DNA of 64,000 bases from Geminisphaera colitermitum TAV2 (GCF_000171235.2 NZ_ABEA03000091.1:57075-121074); one strand, 5' to 3'; shown: positions 16,707-26,103, numbered from the stretch's first letter. The notes: a model not told the origin generated them from the letters alone. Made by a program: numbers and translations.

Positions 16707-18512
16707 ATGAAAACGACCACCACGTCCTCTTCTCCCGCCAAGTCCCAACCTCCGTTTGCCCAACCCGGCAAGGAGCGCGTCATGAACGGTGCCGATGTCG
16801 TCGTCGAAGCCCTGGCGCACGAAGGCGTCGAGGTCATCTTTGCCTATCCCGGCGGAGCGTCGCAGGAGTTGCACCAAGCCTTTGCCCGGTCCGACAAAGT
16901 CCGCGTCATCCTCCCCCGCCACGAACAAGGCGGCTCCTTCGCCGCCGAAGGCTACGCCCGCGCCAGCGGCAAAGTCGGCGTGTGCATGGCCACCAGCGGC
17001 CCCGGCGCCACCAACCTCGTGTCCGCCATCGCCGACGCGTTCATGGACTCCACCCCGCTCATCGCCATCACGGGACAGGTTTTCTCGAAATTCATCGGCA
17101 AAAGCGCGTTTCAGGAGACCGACTTCTTCGGCATGACGCTCCCCATCGTGAAGCACTCCTACCTCGTGCTCAACGCGCACGACCTGCCCCGTGTATTCAA
17201 AGAAGCATTTCACCTCGCGCGCACCGGCCGCCCCGGTCCCGTCGTCATCGACATCCCCAAGGACGTGCAGCAAGCCAAGCTCACCCCCGTCTTCCCCGAA
17301 ACAGTGGAGTTTGCCAACCCCACCCTCAACGCGCTCCCGCACGCCACCGACGAAGAACTCAACGAAGTGCTCGACCTCATCGCCAAGGCCGAACGCCCCG
17401 TCATCTACGCCGGCGGCGGCGTCATCTCCGCCGAGGCGCATGGCGACCTGAAAAAATTCGCCGAACTCACCCACATTCCCGTCGCCACCACGCTCATGGG
17501 CGTAGGCGCCTTCCCCGAGACCCACCCCCTCTCCATGCAGTGGTTCGGCATGCACGGCAGCGCCTACGGCAACTGGGCCGTTGACCAGGCCGACCTCGTG
17601 CTGTGCCTGGGCGCGCGTTTCGACGACCGCATCACTGGCGACACCAGCAAATTCGCCTCCCACGCGCGCATCGTCCACATCGACATCGACCCCTCCGAGC
17701 ACAACAAAAACAAACGCGTCCACCACCCCATCGTCAGCGACCTCAAGCACGCGCTCAGCCGCCTCAACGAACTCGCCGCCGGAGCGGGAGGCGCCAAGTT
17801 CACCGCGCCCGACACCAAATCGTGGCACACCCAGATCAACGCCTGGAAACGCGACTACCCCTTCGCCTACGACGAAAGCCGCCACATCATCCCGCAGGAA
17901 GCCGTCGAAACGCTCTACCAACTCACCCAAGGCGACGCCATCATCGTCACCGGCGTCGGCCAGCACCAGATGTGGGCCGCGCAATTTTACCGCTTCAACG
18001 AGCCCCGCCGCTACATCAGCTCCCTCGGCCTCGGCGCCATGGGCTACGGTTACCCGGCGGCGCTCGGCGCCAAAATCGCCCGCCCCGACAAGCAAGTCAT
18101 CGACATCGACGGCGACGGCTCCTTCCTGATGAACATCCAGGAACTCGCCACCGCCGCCGTGGAAAAGATCGCCGCCAAGGTCATGATCCTGAACAACCAG
18201 CACCTCGGCATGGTCGTGCAATGGGAAGACCGCTTTTACGGTAGTGTCCGAGGCAATACCATCCTCGGCCACCACGACAACATCGGCGGCCCCGACAACC
18301 CCGGCGGCCTGTATCCGGATTTTGTGAAAATCGCCGAAGGCTTCGGCGTCAAAGGCCGTCGCGTCATCAAGAAAGAGGAACTGCGCGAAGCCATCCAGGA
18401 AATGCTCGCCCACGACGGCCCGTACCTGCTCGACGTCGTCGTTCCCTACACCGAACACGTCCTCCCCATGATCCCCGCCGGCCGCACGGTGAAGGACATG
18501 ATCCTGAAGTGA
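16707..18512 (+). CDS. ilvB: acetolactate synthase large subunit
   Basis: A 601-residue ThDP enzyme that condenses pyruvate with pyruvate or 2-oxobutyrate, the first common step of branched-chain amino acid synthesis. Domain order is typical: the N-terminal pyrimidine-binding domain with [16 protein letters not shown] and the catalytic Glu region [21 protein letters not shown] (part), a central FAD-like domain, and the C-terminal diphosphate domain with [15 protein letters not shown] and [16 protein letters not shown]. The start at 16707 (MKTTTTSS) gives the usual short Ser/Pro tail. No small regulatory subunit gene is adjacent; ilvD is close downstream, past tyrS. Confidence 0.93.
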   Translation: MKTTTTSSSPAKSQPPFAQPGKERVMNGADVVVEALAHEGVEVIFAYPGGASQELHQAFARSDKVRVILPRHEQGGSFAAEGYARASGKVGVCMATSGPGATNLVSAIADAFMDSTPLIAITGQVFSKFIGKSAFQETDFFGMTLPIVKHSYLVLNAHDLPRVFKEAFHLARTGRPGPVVIDIPKDVQQAKLTPVFPETVEFANPTLNALPHATDEELNEVLDLIAKAERPVIYAGGGVISAEAHGDLKKFAELTHIPVATTLMGVGAFPETHPLSMQWFGMHGSAYGNWAVDQADLVLCLGARFDDRITGDTSKFASHARIVHIDIDPSEHNKNKRVHHPIVSDLKHALSRLNELAAGAGGAKFTAPDTKSWHTQINAWKRDYPFAYDESRHIIPQEAVETLYQLTQGDAIIVTGVGQHQMWAAQFYRFNEPRRYISSLGLGAMGYGYPAALGAKIARPDKQVIDIDGDGSFLMNIQELATAAVEKIAAKVMILNNQHLGMVVQWEDRFYGSVRGNTILGHHDNIGGPDNPGGLYPDFVKIAEGFGVKGRRVIKKEELREAIQEMLAHDGPYLLDVVVPYTEHVLPMIPAGRTVKDMILK

Positions 18513-18584
18513 ACCACAAAGACACAAAGGAACAAAGACCGGGTGCAATTTAAACGGCGACTATTCAAACCCAAGGCAGACAAA

Positions 18585-18680
18585 CCGTAACCGCGAATGA
18601 TCGCGAATGAACGCGAATAGAATCCATGTTTTCTCTGCCTTCATTAGCGACCATTCGCGTTCATTCGCGGTTCCGGTTTG
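18585..18680. repeat. inverted repeat (CGCGAATGAACGCGAAT / ATTCGCGTTCATTCGCG)
   Basis: Arms about 50 bp apart in the ilvB-tyrS gap, made of GCGAATGA units. No other copy is seen in the window. The rest of this ~250-bp gap shows no gene. Confidence 0.7.
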
Positions 18681-18760
18681 GAAATAATGCCTCTGTACCT
18701 CGGTGCCTCGGTGGGTAATTCAGGGAAAAAAACACACACATTAACGCTAAGATAAAACTC

Positions 18761-20062
18761 ATGAACCTGATCGAAGACCTCCAATGGCGCGGCCTGCTGG
18801 CCGACTGCACCGACCTCGACGCGCTCGCCAAGCGCCTCAACGAAGGACCGGTGACGCTGTACATCGGCTTCGACCCCACGGGCGACTCGCTCCACGTCGG
18901 CCACCTCATGGGCCAGCTCACCCTGCGCCGCTTCCAACTCGCCGGCCACCGCGTCCTCCCCCTCGCCGGCGGCGCCACCGGCATGATCGGCGACCCCTCC
19001 GGCAAATCCGCCGAACGCAACCTCCTCACACCCGAACAACTCGCGCACAACGTCGCCCGCATCAAACAACAGCTCTCGCGCCTGCTCGACTTTGATCCCG
19101 CCCACACGCCCAACCCCGCCCGCCTCGTGGACAATGCCGACTGGACACGCGGTATCAGCTTTTTGGATTTCCTGCGCGACGTCGGAAAACATTTTTCGCT
19201 CAACGTCATGCTCGCCAAAGACTCCGTCCGCTCGCGCATGGAAGGCGACACCGGCATCAGCTACACCGAATTCAGCTACCAACTCCTCCAAGCCCACGAC
19301 TTCTACATCCTGCGCCGCGACCACGGCTGCGAACTCCAGATCGGCGGCTCCGACCAGTGGGGCAACATCACCGCCGGCGTCGATTTTATCCGCCGCAAAC
19401 TCGGCGTCCCCGCCTACGGCTGGACCTTCCCCCTCATCACCAAGGCCGACGGCAGCAAATTCGGCAAAACCGAAGGCGGCGCCGTCTGGCTCGATCCGGA
19501 GAAAACGAGCCCCTACAAATTCTACCAGTTCTTCGTGAACACCGAGGATGCCAAGGTCTGCGAATACCTTAGAAAATTCACCTTCCTTGGCCGCCCCGAG
19601 ATCGAAGAACTGGAGGCAAAGCACGCCGCCAATCCCGGCGCGCGCGAGGCGCACCGCGCCCTTGCCCGCGAAATCACGCGCACCGTGCACGGCCAGGCCG
19701 CGCTCGACGCCGCGCTCAAGGCCAGCGACATCCTTTTCGGCGCCGAGATCGGCGACACCACCGAGTCAACCTTCCGCGACGTCGTCGGCGAAGTGCCGAC
19801 CAAGCCCCTCGAACGTATCCGCCTTGAAACTACTCCCGACGCCGGAGTTGCCGGCGCACCGCTCACCGAACTGCTCGTTCACGCCGGCCTCGCCCCGTCC
19901 AAGGGCCAGGCGCGCAAGGACATTGAGGGCGGCGGCGTTTACCTGAACAACGTGCGCGTCGGCGAATCGGCCCGCATGGTGACGCCCGCCGACCTGCTCT
20001 TCGGCAAGTATCTCCTCCTGCGCAAAGGCAAACGCACCTACGCCGTGCTGGATGTAACGTGA
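18761..20062 (+). CDS. tyrS: tyrosyl-tRNA synthetase
   Basis: A 433-residue class I synthetase that charges tRNA-Tyr. The HIGH-type motif is SLHVGHLMG and the KMSKS-type loop is SKFGKTEGG, as in the TyrRS lineage with KFGKS/T. Tyr- and ATP-site segments include YIGFDPTGDSLH, GISYTEFSYQLLQAHDF and IGGSDQWGNITAG. A C-terminal S4 RNA-binding domain begins near residue 365 (LTELLVHAGLAPSKGQARKDIEGGGVYLNN in part). Length and start are normal. Confidence 0.95.
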   Translation: MNLIEDLQWRGLLADCTDLDALAKRLNEGPVTLYIGFDPTGDSLHVGHLMGQLTLRRFQLAGHRVLPLAGGATGMIGDPSGKSAERNLLTPEQLAHNVARIKQQLSRLLDFDPAHTPNPARLVDNADWTRGISFLDFLRDVGKHFSLNVMLAKDSVRSRMEGDTGISYTEFSYQLLQAHDFYILRRDHGCELQIGGSDQWGNITAGVDFIRRKLGVPAYGWTFPLITKADGSKFGKTEGGAVWLDPEKTSPYKFYQFFVNTEDAKVCEYLRKFTFLGRPEIEELEAKHAANPGAREAHRALAREITRTVHGQAALDAALKASDILFGAEIGDTTESTFRDVVGEVPTKPLERIRLETTPDAGVAGAPLTELLVHAGLAPSKGQARKDIEGGGVYLNNVRVGESARMVTPADLLFGKYLLLRKGKRTYAVLDVT

Positions 20063-20085
20063 GCAACAAAAGGGGGGGCTACTTA

Positions 20086-20201
20086 ACGGTAGGGAGGCCT
20101 CTCCGAGGCCTCCGAAACCACGCTCCAACCACCTATGAATTTCGCCTCCTCACACCACGCACGGCGGAGGCCTCGGAGAGGCCTCCCTACCAGGTAGGAA
20201 A
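20086..20201. repeat. REP-like doublet, family A
   Basis: Facing arms AACGGTAGGGAGGCCTCTCC and GAGAGGCCTCCCTACCAGG between tyrS and ilvD, 40 bp before the ilvD start. Confidence 0.85.
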
Positions 20202-20240
20202 TATCCTTTCGCAGAACACCACCCATCAAACCATCGCGCC

Positions 20241-22157
20241 ATGAGCACTCAAACACCCGCCGCCACCACCGCCGCCGCCCTTTCCGCAAAAATCCCGCTT
20301 CGCAGTTCCATCAGCACCGAAGGCCGGCGCATGGCCGGAGCCCGCGCCCTCTGGCGTGCCAACGGCATGAAGGACGCCCAATTCGGCCAGCCCCTCATCG
20401 CCATCGTCAACTCCTTCACCCAATTCGTGCCCGGCCACACCCACCTCCACGGAATCGGGCAGGCCGTGAAACGCGAAATCGAGGCGCAAGGCTGTTTCGC
20501 CGCCGAGTTCAACACCATCGCCATTGATGACGGCATCGCGATGGGCCACGACGGCATGCTCTACTCGCTCCCCTCGCGCGACCTCATCGCCGACAGCGTC
20601 GAATACATGGTCAACGCCCACAAGGCCGACGCCATGATCTGCATCTCCAACTGCGACAAAATCACCCCCGGCATGTTGATGGCCGCCATGCGCCTCAACA
20701 TCCCCGCCGTCTTCGTCTCCGGCGGCCCCATGGAAGCCGGCCTGGCCCCCGACGGACGCGGCCTCGACCTCATCCACGCGATGGTCAAGGCCGCCGACGC
20801 CTCCGTGTCCGACGCCGACCTGCTCACCGTCGAGCAAAACGCCTGTCCCACCTGCGGCTCCTGCTCGGGCATGTTCACGGCCAACTCCATGAACTGCCTC
20901 AACGAGGCCATTGGCCTGGCGCTCCCCGGCAACGGCACCATTGTCGCAACCCACAAAAACCGCACCCGCCTCTTCCAGGACGCCGCCCGCCTCATCGTCG
21001 AAAACGCCCGCCGCCACTACCGCGACGGCGACACCACCGTGCTCCCCCGCTCCATCGCCACCCGCCCCGCGTTCCTCAACGCCATGGCGCTCGACATCGC
21101 GATGGGCGGCTCCACCAACACCATCCTCCACCTCCTTGCCATCGCCTCCGAGGCCGGCGTGGACTTCACGATGGCCGACATTGACGCCCTCTCCCGTCGC
21201 GTCCCCTGCCTGTGCAAAGTCGCCCCCAACTCCGACAAATACTTCATGCAGGACGTCAACCGTGCCGGCGGCATCCTCGGCATCCTCGGCGAACTCGCCA
21301 AAGCCGATCTCGTTGACACCTCCCTGCCACGCGTGGACAGCCTGACGCTTGGCGCTGCCATTCAAAAATACAGTATCCAAAAAAATCTCCGCGCCTCCGC
21401 GTCTCCGCGTGAGGAAAACGCCGCTGCAACACAAGACGAGGCGCACCGCATTTTCAGCAGCGCCCCCGGCAACCGCTTCAACCTCACCCTCGGCTCGCAG
21501 GACGCCGCCTACGCCACGCTCGACACCGACCGCGCCGCCGGTTGCATCCGCGACATCGCCCACGCCTACTCCAAGGATGGCGGCCTTGCCGTCCTCAAGG
21601 GCAACATCGCCCAAAAAGGTTGCGTCGTGAAAACCGCCGGCGTTGACGCCAGCATCCACAAGTTCACCGGCCCGGCCAAAGTCTTCCACTCCCAGGACGC
21701 CGCCGTGCAAAGCATCCTCCTCGACCAAGTGAAGGCGGGCGACGTCGTTGTCATCACCTACGAAGGCCCCAAGGGCGGCCCCGGAATGCAGGAAATGTTG
21801 TATCCCACCAGTTACATCAAATCCAAGCACCTCGGCAAAGCCTGCGCCCTCATCACCGACGGACGCTTTTCCGGCGGCACCTCCGGCCTCTCCATCGGAC
21901 ACATCTCTCCCGAAGCCGCCTCCGGCGGCGACATCGCCCTCGTCCGCGACGGCGACATCATAGAGATAGACATCCCCGCCCGCGCGATCAACGTCCGCCT
22001 CACCGCCGCCGAACTCGACGCCCGCCGCGACGCCGAGAAAGCCAAGGGCAAACTCGCCTACAAGCCCATCCGCGACCGCATCGTCCCCAAATCCCTCCGA
22101 GCCTACGCCAGCATGGTCGCCAGCGCCGACCTGGGCGGCGTGCGGGTGCTGGAATAA
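20241..22157 (+). CDS. ilvD: dihydroxy-acid dehydratase
   Basis: A 638-residue Fe-S dehydratase making 2-oxo acids in valine, isoleucine and leucine synthesis. Cluster-binding segments are [12 protein letters not shown] and [19 protein letters not shown]. Later motifs [27 protein letters not shown] (part), [26 protein letters not shown] and [21 protein letters not shown] are intact. Between the two domains (about residues 374-415) sits an extra stretch whose DNA, CTCCGCGCCTCCGCGTCTCC near 21389, matches non-coding repeats elsewhere. It stays in frame, so the gene is probably functional. Confidence 0.94.
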   Translation: MSTQTPAATTAAALSAKIPLRSSISTEGRRMAGARALWRANGMKDAQFGQPLIAIVNSFTQFVPGHTHLHGIGQAVKREIEAQGCFAAEFNTIAIDDGIAMGHDGMLYSLPSRDLIADSVEYMVNAHKADAMICISNCDKITPGMLMAAMRLNIPAVFVSGGPMEAGLAPDGRGLDLIHAMVKAADASVSDADLLTVEQNACPTCGSCSGMFTANSMNCLNEAIGLALPGNGTIVATHKNRTRLFQDAARLIVENARRHYRDGDTTVLPRSIATRPAFLNAMALDIAMGGSTNTILHLLAIASEAGVDFTMADIDALSRRVPCLCKVAPNSDKYFMQDVNRAGGILGILGELAKADLVDTSLPRVDSLTLGAAIQKYSIQKNLRASASPREENAAATQDEAHRIFSSAPGNRFNLTLGSQDAAYATLDTDRAAGCIRDIAHAYSKDGGLAVLKGNIAQKGCVVKTAGVDASIHKFTGPAKVFHSQDAAVQSILLDQVKAGDVVVITYEGPKGGPGMQEMLYPTSYIKSKHLGKACALITDGRFSGGTSGLSIGHISPEAASGGDIALVRDGDIIEIDIPARAINVRLTAAELDARRDAEKAKGKLAYKPIRDRIVPKSLRAYASMVASADLGGVRVLE

Positions 22158-22469
22158 AAGTGGCGCGGGCGTCCCGCCCGCATACAGCCTGTTCCGCGCA
22201 AATTTTTGTTTGCATCCCATAAAGATGACTTGTCACCCGACGGTCATAATCCAGTTTCATGCGCAATTAAGCAAACCACCCGCTTCACCTCCCAGCGCAC
22301 GCGATCCCTCAAAATTCCTCCACTCAGCATCGCCGCGAAACCGCGTCCTCAGTGTCAGCCTGCACATACCCAAGCACCCGCCTCCAGCACGTCATCCTCG
22401 GGACGTGACAGGGCGAAGCTCGCACAAATCTCAATTCATATTTCGTCCTCCCCCCCCCCTCCCCCCTCC
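22158..22469. other. gap between ilvD and the integrase remnant
   Basis: Starts with a short family C hairpin (22159-22193) and ends with C runs (22450-22459, 22461-22466). No gene is supported in between. Confidence 0.5.
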
Positions 22470-23042
22470 TCAACCATCCAAAGGCGAGCGCACCCCCGCC
22501 GTCAGGCGGGACGGCAGAACCGTCATTCGATCCTTGTCCCCCTTTCCCGAGTAAACCTTGATCTGCCCCCGTTCCAAATCCAGATGATGGACCCTCAACC
22601 GCAATAATTCCATCAACCGCAACCCGCTCCCGTAAGCCAGCTCCGCCATCAACCTCGGCGTCCCCTCCGGAACCTCTAAAAATTGCACAGAAGGTAACGA
22701 AGAAAACCAATTGAGATGAAATGTTTGTTCTCAACAACCCATTGAAAATAAATAAACTAAAACACATTATGCTCCCTGCCTTTATCTTTGTTTTCTTGGT
22801 TACCTTCTGTGCAAAAATGAATTTTTAGGGCCTCCTAAAACCTTGATTGATGCCACGCATACAAAAGTTTGCCTTTGTTTGCACCACCGCAAAAAGCCAA
22901 TAATTGCCTGTCGCATCTTCGATTTGGTTATTTCGTCCCAATCCGATGAAGTCAGACAATCATTCCATTGCGGAAAAGAAATTGCCATCTGTTCATTATC
23001 CCATTTGCCTGCCATCAATCCAGTGCAGCTTTTTCGGATCAC
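22470..23042 (-). pseudogene. intI: integron integrase (IntI-type tyrosine recombinase), disrupted
   Basis: Two pieces of one gene are visible on the minus strand. The N-terminal piece (23042 to about 22829) resembles the core-binding domain of integron integrases: FPQWNDCLTSSDWDEITK, then AIIGFLRWCKQRQ. The catalytic-domain piece (about 22688 to 22470) reads LAYGSGLRLMELLRLRVHHL with the first catalytic Arg, then GKGDKDRMTVLP. Between them is a 153-bp inverted-repeat element, and roughly 100 residues are missing. The rest of the catalytic domain, with the second Arg, His boxes and nucleophile Tyr, is also absent, replaced by C-rich sequence. It can no longer recombine cassettes. Its place next to the attC array supports the call. 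Confidence 0.82.
22676..22828. mobile_element. MITE family A, copy 1, inside intI
   Basis: A 153-bp AT-rich element with ends CTAAAAATTGCACAGAAGG and, inverted, CTAAAAATT-CATTTTT-GCACAG. The two ends differ by a 7-base insert, which gives it an orientation. The copy at 57776-58169 has the same pair of ends in the opposite orientation. No gene; no clear target duplication. Confidence 0.75.
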
Positions 23043-23170
23043 ATATCAATCCAGAAATACAGCACTCAGACAAAATGAGAGCGTCCCATGAACAACTTAA
23101 GCGATTTTAAACCCACTTCCGACACCTCCTCCACTCCTGCACTCAGTGCAGGATAATAACACTGTTCGGT
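23043..23170. promoter_or_regulatory. attI: probable integron attI region
   Basis: Lies between the 5' end of the intI remnant and the first cassette. It ends in the recombination core GTTCGGT (23164-23170), preceded by a palindrome CCTGCACTCAGTGCAGG (23136-23152) but by no attC-like partner box. This is where new cassettes would enter. The integrase promoter and any cassette promoter should lie here but are not resolved by eye. Confidence 0.6.
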
Positions 23171-23422
23171 AAGAGGGGGGGGGGGGAGGCGATATATTAA
23201 AAACTAAAACCGTCAGCCTGAAAAAACTGAGAGGCACCGCAAAAAACCGTCAGCCTGAAAAAGAAGCAAATCGGCAAGCGAAAGTCGCTGGTAATAAGAA
23301 AAGAAAAACAAACCACCGAACAAGACGCCAGAGCCAATGCGATTGTTGCTACGCAGGTATTCGTAAAGCATTTTTGATTTTCGTTACTCGCCATCTCGCA
23401 TGGCTCATCTCGGACGTTCGGT
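23171..23422. mobile_element. cassette without clear gene, repeat copy R1 (G12)
   Basis: First of seven near-identical cassettes. Each begins AAGA, a G tract (12 here), then AGGCGATATATTAAAAAC, a doubled CCGTCAGCCTGAAAAA segment, and an attC. A hydrophobic 65-75-codon minus-strand frame exists in all copies but reads through attC and lacks independent support. Confidence 0.8.
23315..23422 (+). repeat. attC 1
   Basis: Core boxes ACCGAAC and GTTCGGT around a 108-bp imperfect palindrome with GCCAATGCG / CGCATGGC inner boxes. Confidence 0.85.
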
Positions 23423-23675
23423 AAGAGGGGGGGGGGGGGAGGCGATATATTAAAAACTAAAACCGTCAGCCTGAAAAAACTGAGAGGCACCGCAAAAAAC
23501 CGTCAGCCTGAAAAAGAAGCAAATCGGCAAGCGAAAGTCGCTGGTAATAAGAAAAGAAAAACAAACCACCGAACAAGACGCCAGAGCCAATGCGATTGTT
23601 GCTACGCAGGTATTCGTAAAGCATTTTTGATTTTCGTTACTCGCCATCTCGCATGGCTCATCTCGGACGTTCGGT
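23423..23675. mobile_element. cassette without clear gene, repeat copy R2 (G13)
   Basis: Tandem copy of R1 differing mainly in the G-tract length (13). Confidence 0.8.
23568..23675 (+). repeat. attC 2
   Basis: Same as attC 1; ACCGAAC to GTTCGGT, 108 bp. Confidence 0.85.
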
Positions 23676-23926
23676 AAGAGGGGGGGGGGGAGGCGATATA
23701 TTAAAAACTAAAACCGTCAGCCTGAAAAAACTGAGAGGCACCGCAAAAAACCGTCAGCCTGAAAAAGAAGCAAATCGGCAAGCGAAAGTCGCTGGTAATA
23801 AGAAAAGAAAAACAAACCACCGAACAAGACGCCAGAGCCAATGCGATTGTTGCTACGCAGGTATTCGTAAAGCATTTTTGATTTTCGTTACTCGCCATCT
23901 CGCATGGCTCATCTCGGACGTTCGGC
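23676..23926. mobile_element. cassette without clear gene, repeat copy R3 (G11)
   Basis: Third tandem copy; G tract of 11, attC ending GTTCGGC. Confidence 0.8.
23819..23926 (+). repeat. attC 3
   Basis: ACCGAAC to GTTCGGC, 108 bp. Confidence 0.85.
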
Positions 23927-24138
23927 AAAGCTGAGAGGCACGGAAAAGAAGATCAGGTGGCGGAGTTGTAGTATATTATTATCCCTCCCCCCCCCGTCAG
24001 CCTGAAAAAGAAAAGAAGACAAACTGCCGAACAAGGCGCTGGAGCCAACGTGGCTGGCGCCACGTTGTTCGTGATATTTTTGAGAAAGCGATTCCCCTTT
24101 TTTGTTTGCAGCCACGCGGCTCATCTTTGACGTTAGGC
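23927..24138 (+). mobile_element. gene-less cassette, distant relative of the R copies
   Basis: Holds GTCAGCCTGAAAAAGAAAAG and a C run (23986-23995) like the R cassettes but with a different arrangement, and has its own attC. No gene is supported. Confidence 0.65.
24026..24138 (+). repeat. attC 4
   Basis: GCCGAAC to GTTAGGC, 113 bp; the stem contains CCAACGTGGC / GCCACGCGG. Confidence 0.85.
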
Positions 24139-24144
24139 AATAAC

Positions 24145-24468
24145 ATGGATGCCAATCACTACAAATCCAAAGATAGCTTTTCGAAAACCTGTTTGGTTTT
24201 TGGAATATCCCTTGCTGTTGGCTATCTCCTGTTCCGTATCGTAGCCATATATATTCCGAGCATAAGGGAAGAATGGAATGTCGGTGCCGCAATTATTGGT
24301 TTGATTTGTGCGGGAACCCTGTTCGGAGGGATCTTCTCGTTCATATACAACAGAGAAAGGGAGGGATCTAGAAATATTGCATCACCTATTTTTCTAGGTT
24401 TCATAGCGCCTTGGGTGTTCCGTGTTCCATCTGCAATATGGGAATTTTTGCGAGGTGGAGGAATATAA
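24145..24468 (+). CDS. cassette: small membrane protein, unknown
   Basis: 107 residues. Two predicted transmembrane helices (TCLVFGISLAVGYLLFRIVAI and VGAAIIGLICAGTLFGGIFSF, both in part) are separated by a short polar loop; the tail is basic then hydrophobic. No family is recognised. It starts 6 bp after an attC core with no clear ribosome-binding site and ends 22 bp before the next attC. AT-rich compared with the backbone. Confidence 0.7.
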   Translation: MDANHYKSKDSFSKTCLVFGISLAVGYLLFRIVAIYIPSIREEWNVGAAIIGLICAGTLFGGIFSFIYNREREGSRNIASPIFLGFIAPWVFRVPSAIWEFLRGGGI

Positions 24469-24490
24469 AATTCAAGAAAAGAAGAACGGA

Positions 24491-24598
24491 GCCTAACAAG
24501 GCGATGCAGCCAATGCGATTGTTCCTACGCAAGTATTCGCAAAGGTTCTTTGATTTTCGTTATTCGCCATCTCGCATGGCTGATCTCTAACGTTCGGT
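24491..24598 (+). repeat. attC 5
   Basis: GCCTAAC to GTTCGGT, 108 bp. Confidence 0.88.
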
Positions 24599-24813
24599 AA
24601 GAGGGGGGGGGGGGAGGCGATATATTAAAAACTAAAACCGTCAGCCTGAAAAAGAAGCAAATCGGCAAGCGAAAGTCGCTGGTAATAAGAAAAGAAAAAC
24701 AAACCACCGAACAAGACGCCAGAGCCAATGCGATTGTTGCTACGCAGGTATTCGTAAAGCATTTTTGATTTTCGTTACTCGCCATCTCGCATGGCTCATC
24801 TCGGACGTTCGGC
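24599..24813. mobile_element. cassette without clear gene, repeat copy R4 (G12, short form)
   Basis: As R1 but missing the ~39-bp segment between the two CCGTCAGCCTGAAAAA repeats, consistent with deletion between direct repeats. Confidence 0.8.
24706..24813 (+). repeat. attC 6
   Basis: ACCGAAC to GTTCGGC, 108 bp. Confidence 0.85.
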
Positions 24814-24823
24814 AGAAACAAAC

Positions 24824-25195
24824 ATGGGAACAGCATCGAATACTGAGTTGGTTTTTCAAGCACTAGCGGAGTGCCTCCGCTGGCTTGTATTCGATATTGC
24901 CTCTTGGGCCATCGCATGGCTTCTGATTACAACTCCGTTCGCTTGGTTGCTTTCCCGATTCATGAAAACCGGTATGGGACCTACCGGCCTTACGATTTGG
25001 ATTATTCTCTCCACGGTCCTTATTGGTGCTATTTGTGGAGGTCTTCACTTATTTTTGGCTTTCGGCGAGGCATTTTCTAGCGCCGTCGATAATGATAGAC
25101 TGAAGGCCTTTTTTGCTCTCACGTTGGTTTTCCCGCTGGTGATGGCTTGGCTTGCATTCAGAAAGAAAAAGAATGAAAAAGAAGGAGAAGCCTAA
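24824..25195 (+). CDS. cassette: membrane protein, unknown
   Basis: 123 residues with three likely transmembrane helices (WLVFDIASWAIAWLLIT, LTIWIILSTVLIGAICGG, FFALTLVFPLVMAWLAF) and a basic C-terminal tail KKKNEKEGEA. No family recognised. The last codons are GAA GCC TAA, so the stop lies within the GCCTAAC box of the next attC, showing the gene fits the cassette boundary exactly. Confidence 0.72.
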   Translation: MGTASNTELVFQALAECLRWLVFDIASWAIAWLLITTPFAWLLSRFMKTGMGPTGLTIWIILSTVLIGAICGGLHLFLAFGEAFSSAVDNDRLKAFFALTLVFPLVMAWLAFRKKKNEKEGEA

Positions 25196-25288
25196 CAAGG
25201 CGATGCAGCCAATTCCGGTAGCTGTCACGCCACGTGCTTTTGCACGTGTCGCGCCATCCATCTTCATGGCTGATCTTTAACGTTGGGC
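25190..25288 (+). repeat. attC 7
   Basis: GCCTAAC to GTTGGGC, 99 bp, of the GTAGCTGTCACGCC stem class. Confidence 0.9.
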
Positions 25289-25298
25289 AAGCCGATAC

Positions 25299-25655
25299 AT
25301 GAAAGCGCGAATCGAGGCCTTTAAACACGCTTTCCACGGAGCGCGCACACTCATCGCGACACAACCACACGCTAGGTTCCACGTGGTCGCCACCGTCGTC
25401 ACAGTTTCCCTTGGGTTCCTCTATCACATCACGAGTCTTGAGTGGGCACTCATTGTGTTCTCTATTTCCATCATCTGGCTTTCTGAAGCGATGAATACCG
25501 CACTCGAGTTTCTAGCAGATGAAGTAAGCCTTGAGTGGCGCGAGCGAATCAAGCACGCGAAGGACATCGCTGCATTTTCAGTTCTCGCTGCCGCTATCGG
25601 AGCGGCGACGATTGGAATCCTGATTTTCGCACCTTATGTTTTTGGACGCTCATGA
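25299..25655 (+). CDS. cassette: diacylglycerol/undecaprenol kinase family (DgkA-like)
   Basis: 118 residues, the normal size of this small integral-membrane kinase family. The family signature is clear: EAMNTALEFLADEV (E-x-x-N-T-x-x-E-x-x-x-D), followed by AKDIAAFSVLAAAIG. Three transmembrane helices are predicted (VVATVVTVSLGFLYHI, WALIVFSISIIWL, SVLAAAIGAATIGILIF). It should phosphorylate a lipid alcohol (diacylglycerol or undecaprenol) at the inner membrane using ATP. Carriage on a cassette is unusual for a lipid-cycle enzyme. The next attC is very short. Confidence 0.85.
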   Translation: MKARIEAFKHAFHGARTLIATQPHARFHVVATVVTVSLGFLYHITSLEWALIVFSISIIWLSEAMNTALEFLADEVSLEWRERIKHAKDIAAFSVLAAAIGAATIGILIFAPYVFGRS

Positions 25656-25662
25656 CCAAACC

Positions 25663-25710
25663 GCCCAATCAGGTGCCAATATAGGTAATGGCCTATCTTT
25701 AACGTTAGGC
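25663..25710 (+). repeat. attC 8, very short and degenerate
   Basis: GCCCAAT (last base off consensus) to GTTAGGC, only 48 bp, stem GCCAATATAGGTAATGGC without the usual variable loop. Confidence 0.6.
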
Positions 25711-25716
25711 AAAAAT

Positions 25717-26103
25717 ATGAAAACGATATTCTTGATATTGCTGGCAATCTCATTAACCGGATGTGTCACTTCGACAAAATTTCGGCAATCCTCCGAAACA
25801 GAATTTAATTTTACTCGTTCCAAAACAGGGATTATTATTGCACCCTGCTTTGCGAAGGTAGGACGATTGAGTGTTAATTATCGCTTTGAATTGGACGGCG
25901 TGAAAGAAAAATACATCAAAGGAGAGTTTAGAGTATATGAAAAATTTAACGATGTTCCAGAAGAGAGTAATGTGAGTTCTCAGATTAAAGAGATTAACTT
26001 GGATAGGGAAAAACGAACTTTCACTATTGTTCGAAAATATGACGATGATATTGGTCCAAACGGAACATATTCATATAAAGAACGGAGCCTGACAAGGCGC
26101 TAG
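25717..26103 (+). CDS. cassette: lipoprotein, unknown
   Basis: 128 residues. A lipoprotein signal peptide MKTIFLILLAISLTGC has the lipobox LTGC (Cys16). The rest is polar and charged with beta-type patterning (NYRFELDGVKEKYIKGEFRVYEKF in part) and no recognised family. It starts 6 bp after the short attC with an A-rich leader and no Shine-Dalgarno. Its stop TAG lies inside the next attC, so the last residues (RSLTRR) are encoded by attC sequence. Confidence 0.72.
   Translation: MKTIFLILLAISLTGCVTSTKFRQSSETEFNFTRSKTGIIIAPCFAKVGRLSVNYRFELDGVKEKYIKGEFRVYEKFNDVPEESNVSSQIKEINLDREKRTFTIVRKYDDDIGPNGTYSYKERSLTRR

Noticed and set aside
16509..18548. 679-codon minus-strand frame opposite ilvB
   Set aside because: Gly/Val/Asp-rich antisense shadow of ilvB without any domain pattern.
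20226..22220. 664-codon minus-strand frame opposite ilvD
   Set aside because: Antisense shadow in GC-rich DNA; ilvD has full family motifs.
22206..22607. Overlapping frames between ilvD and the intI remnant
   Set aside because: Low-complexity Ser/Pro/Arg composition caused by C-rich DNA; one runs antisense to the integrase piece.
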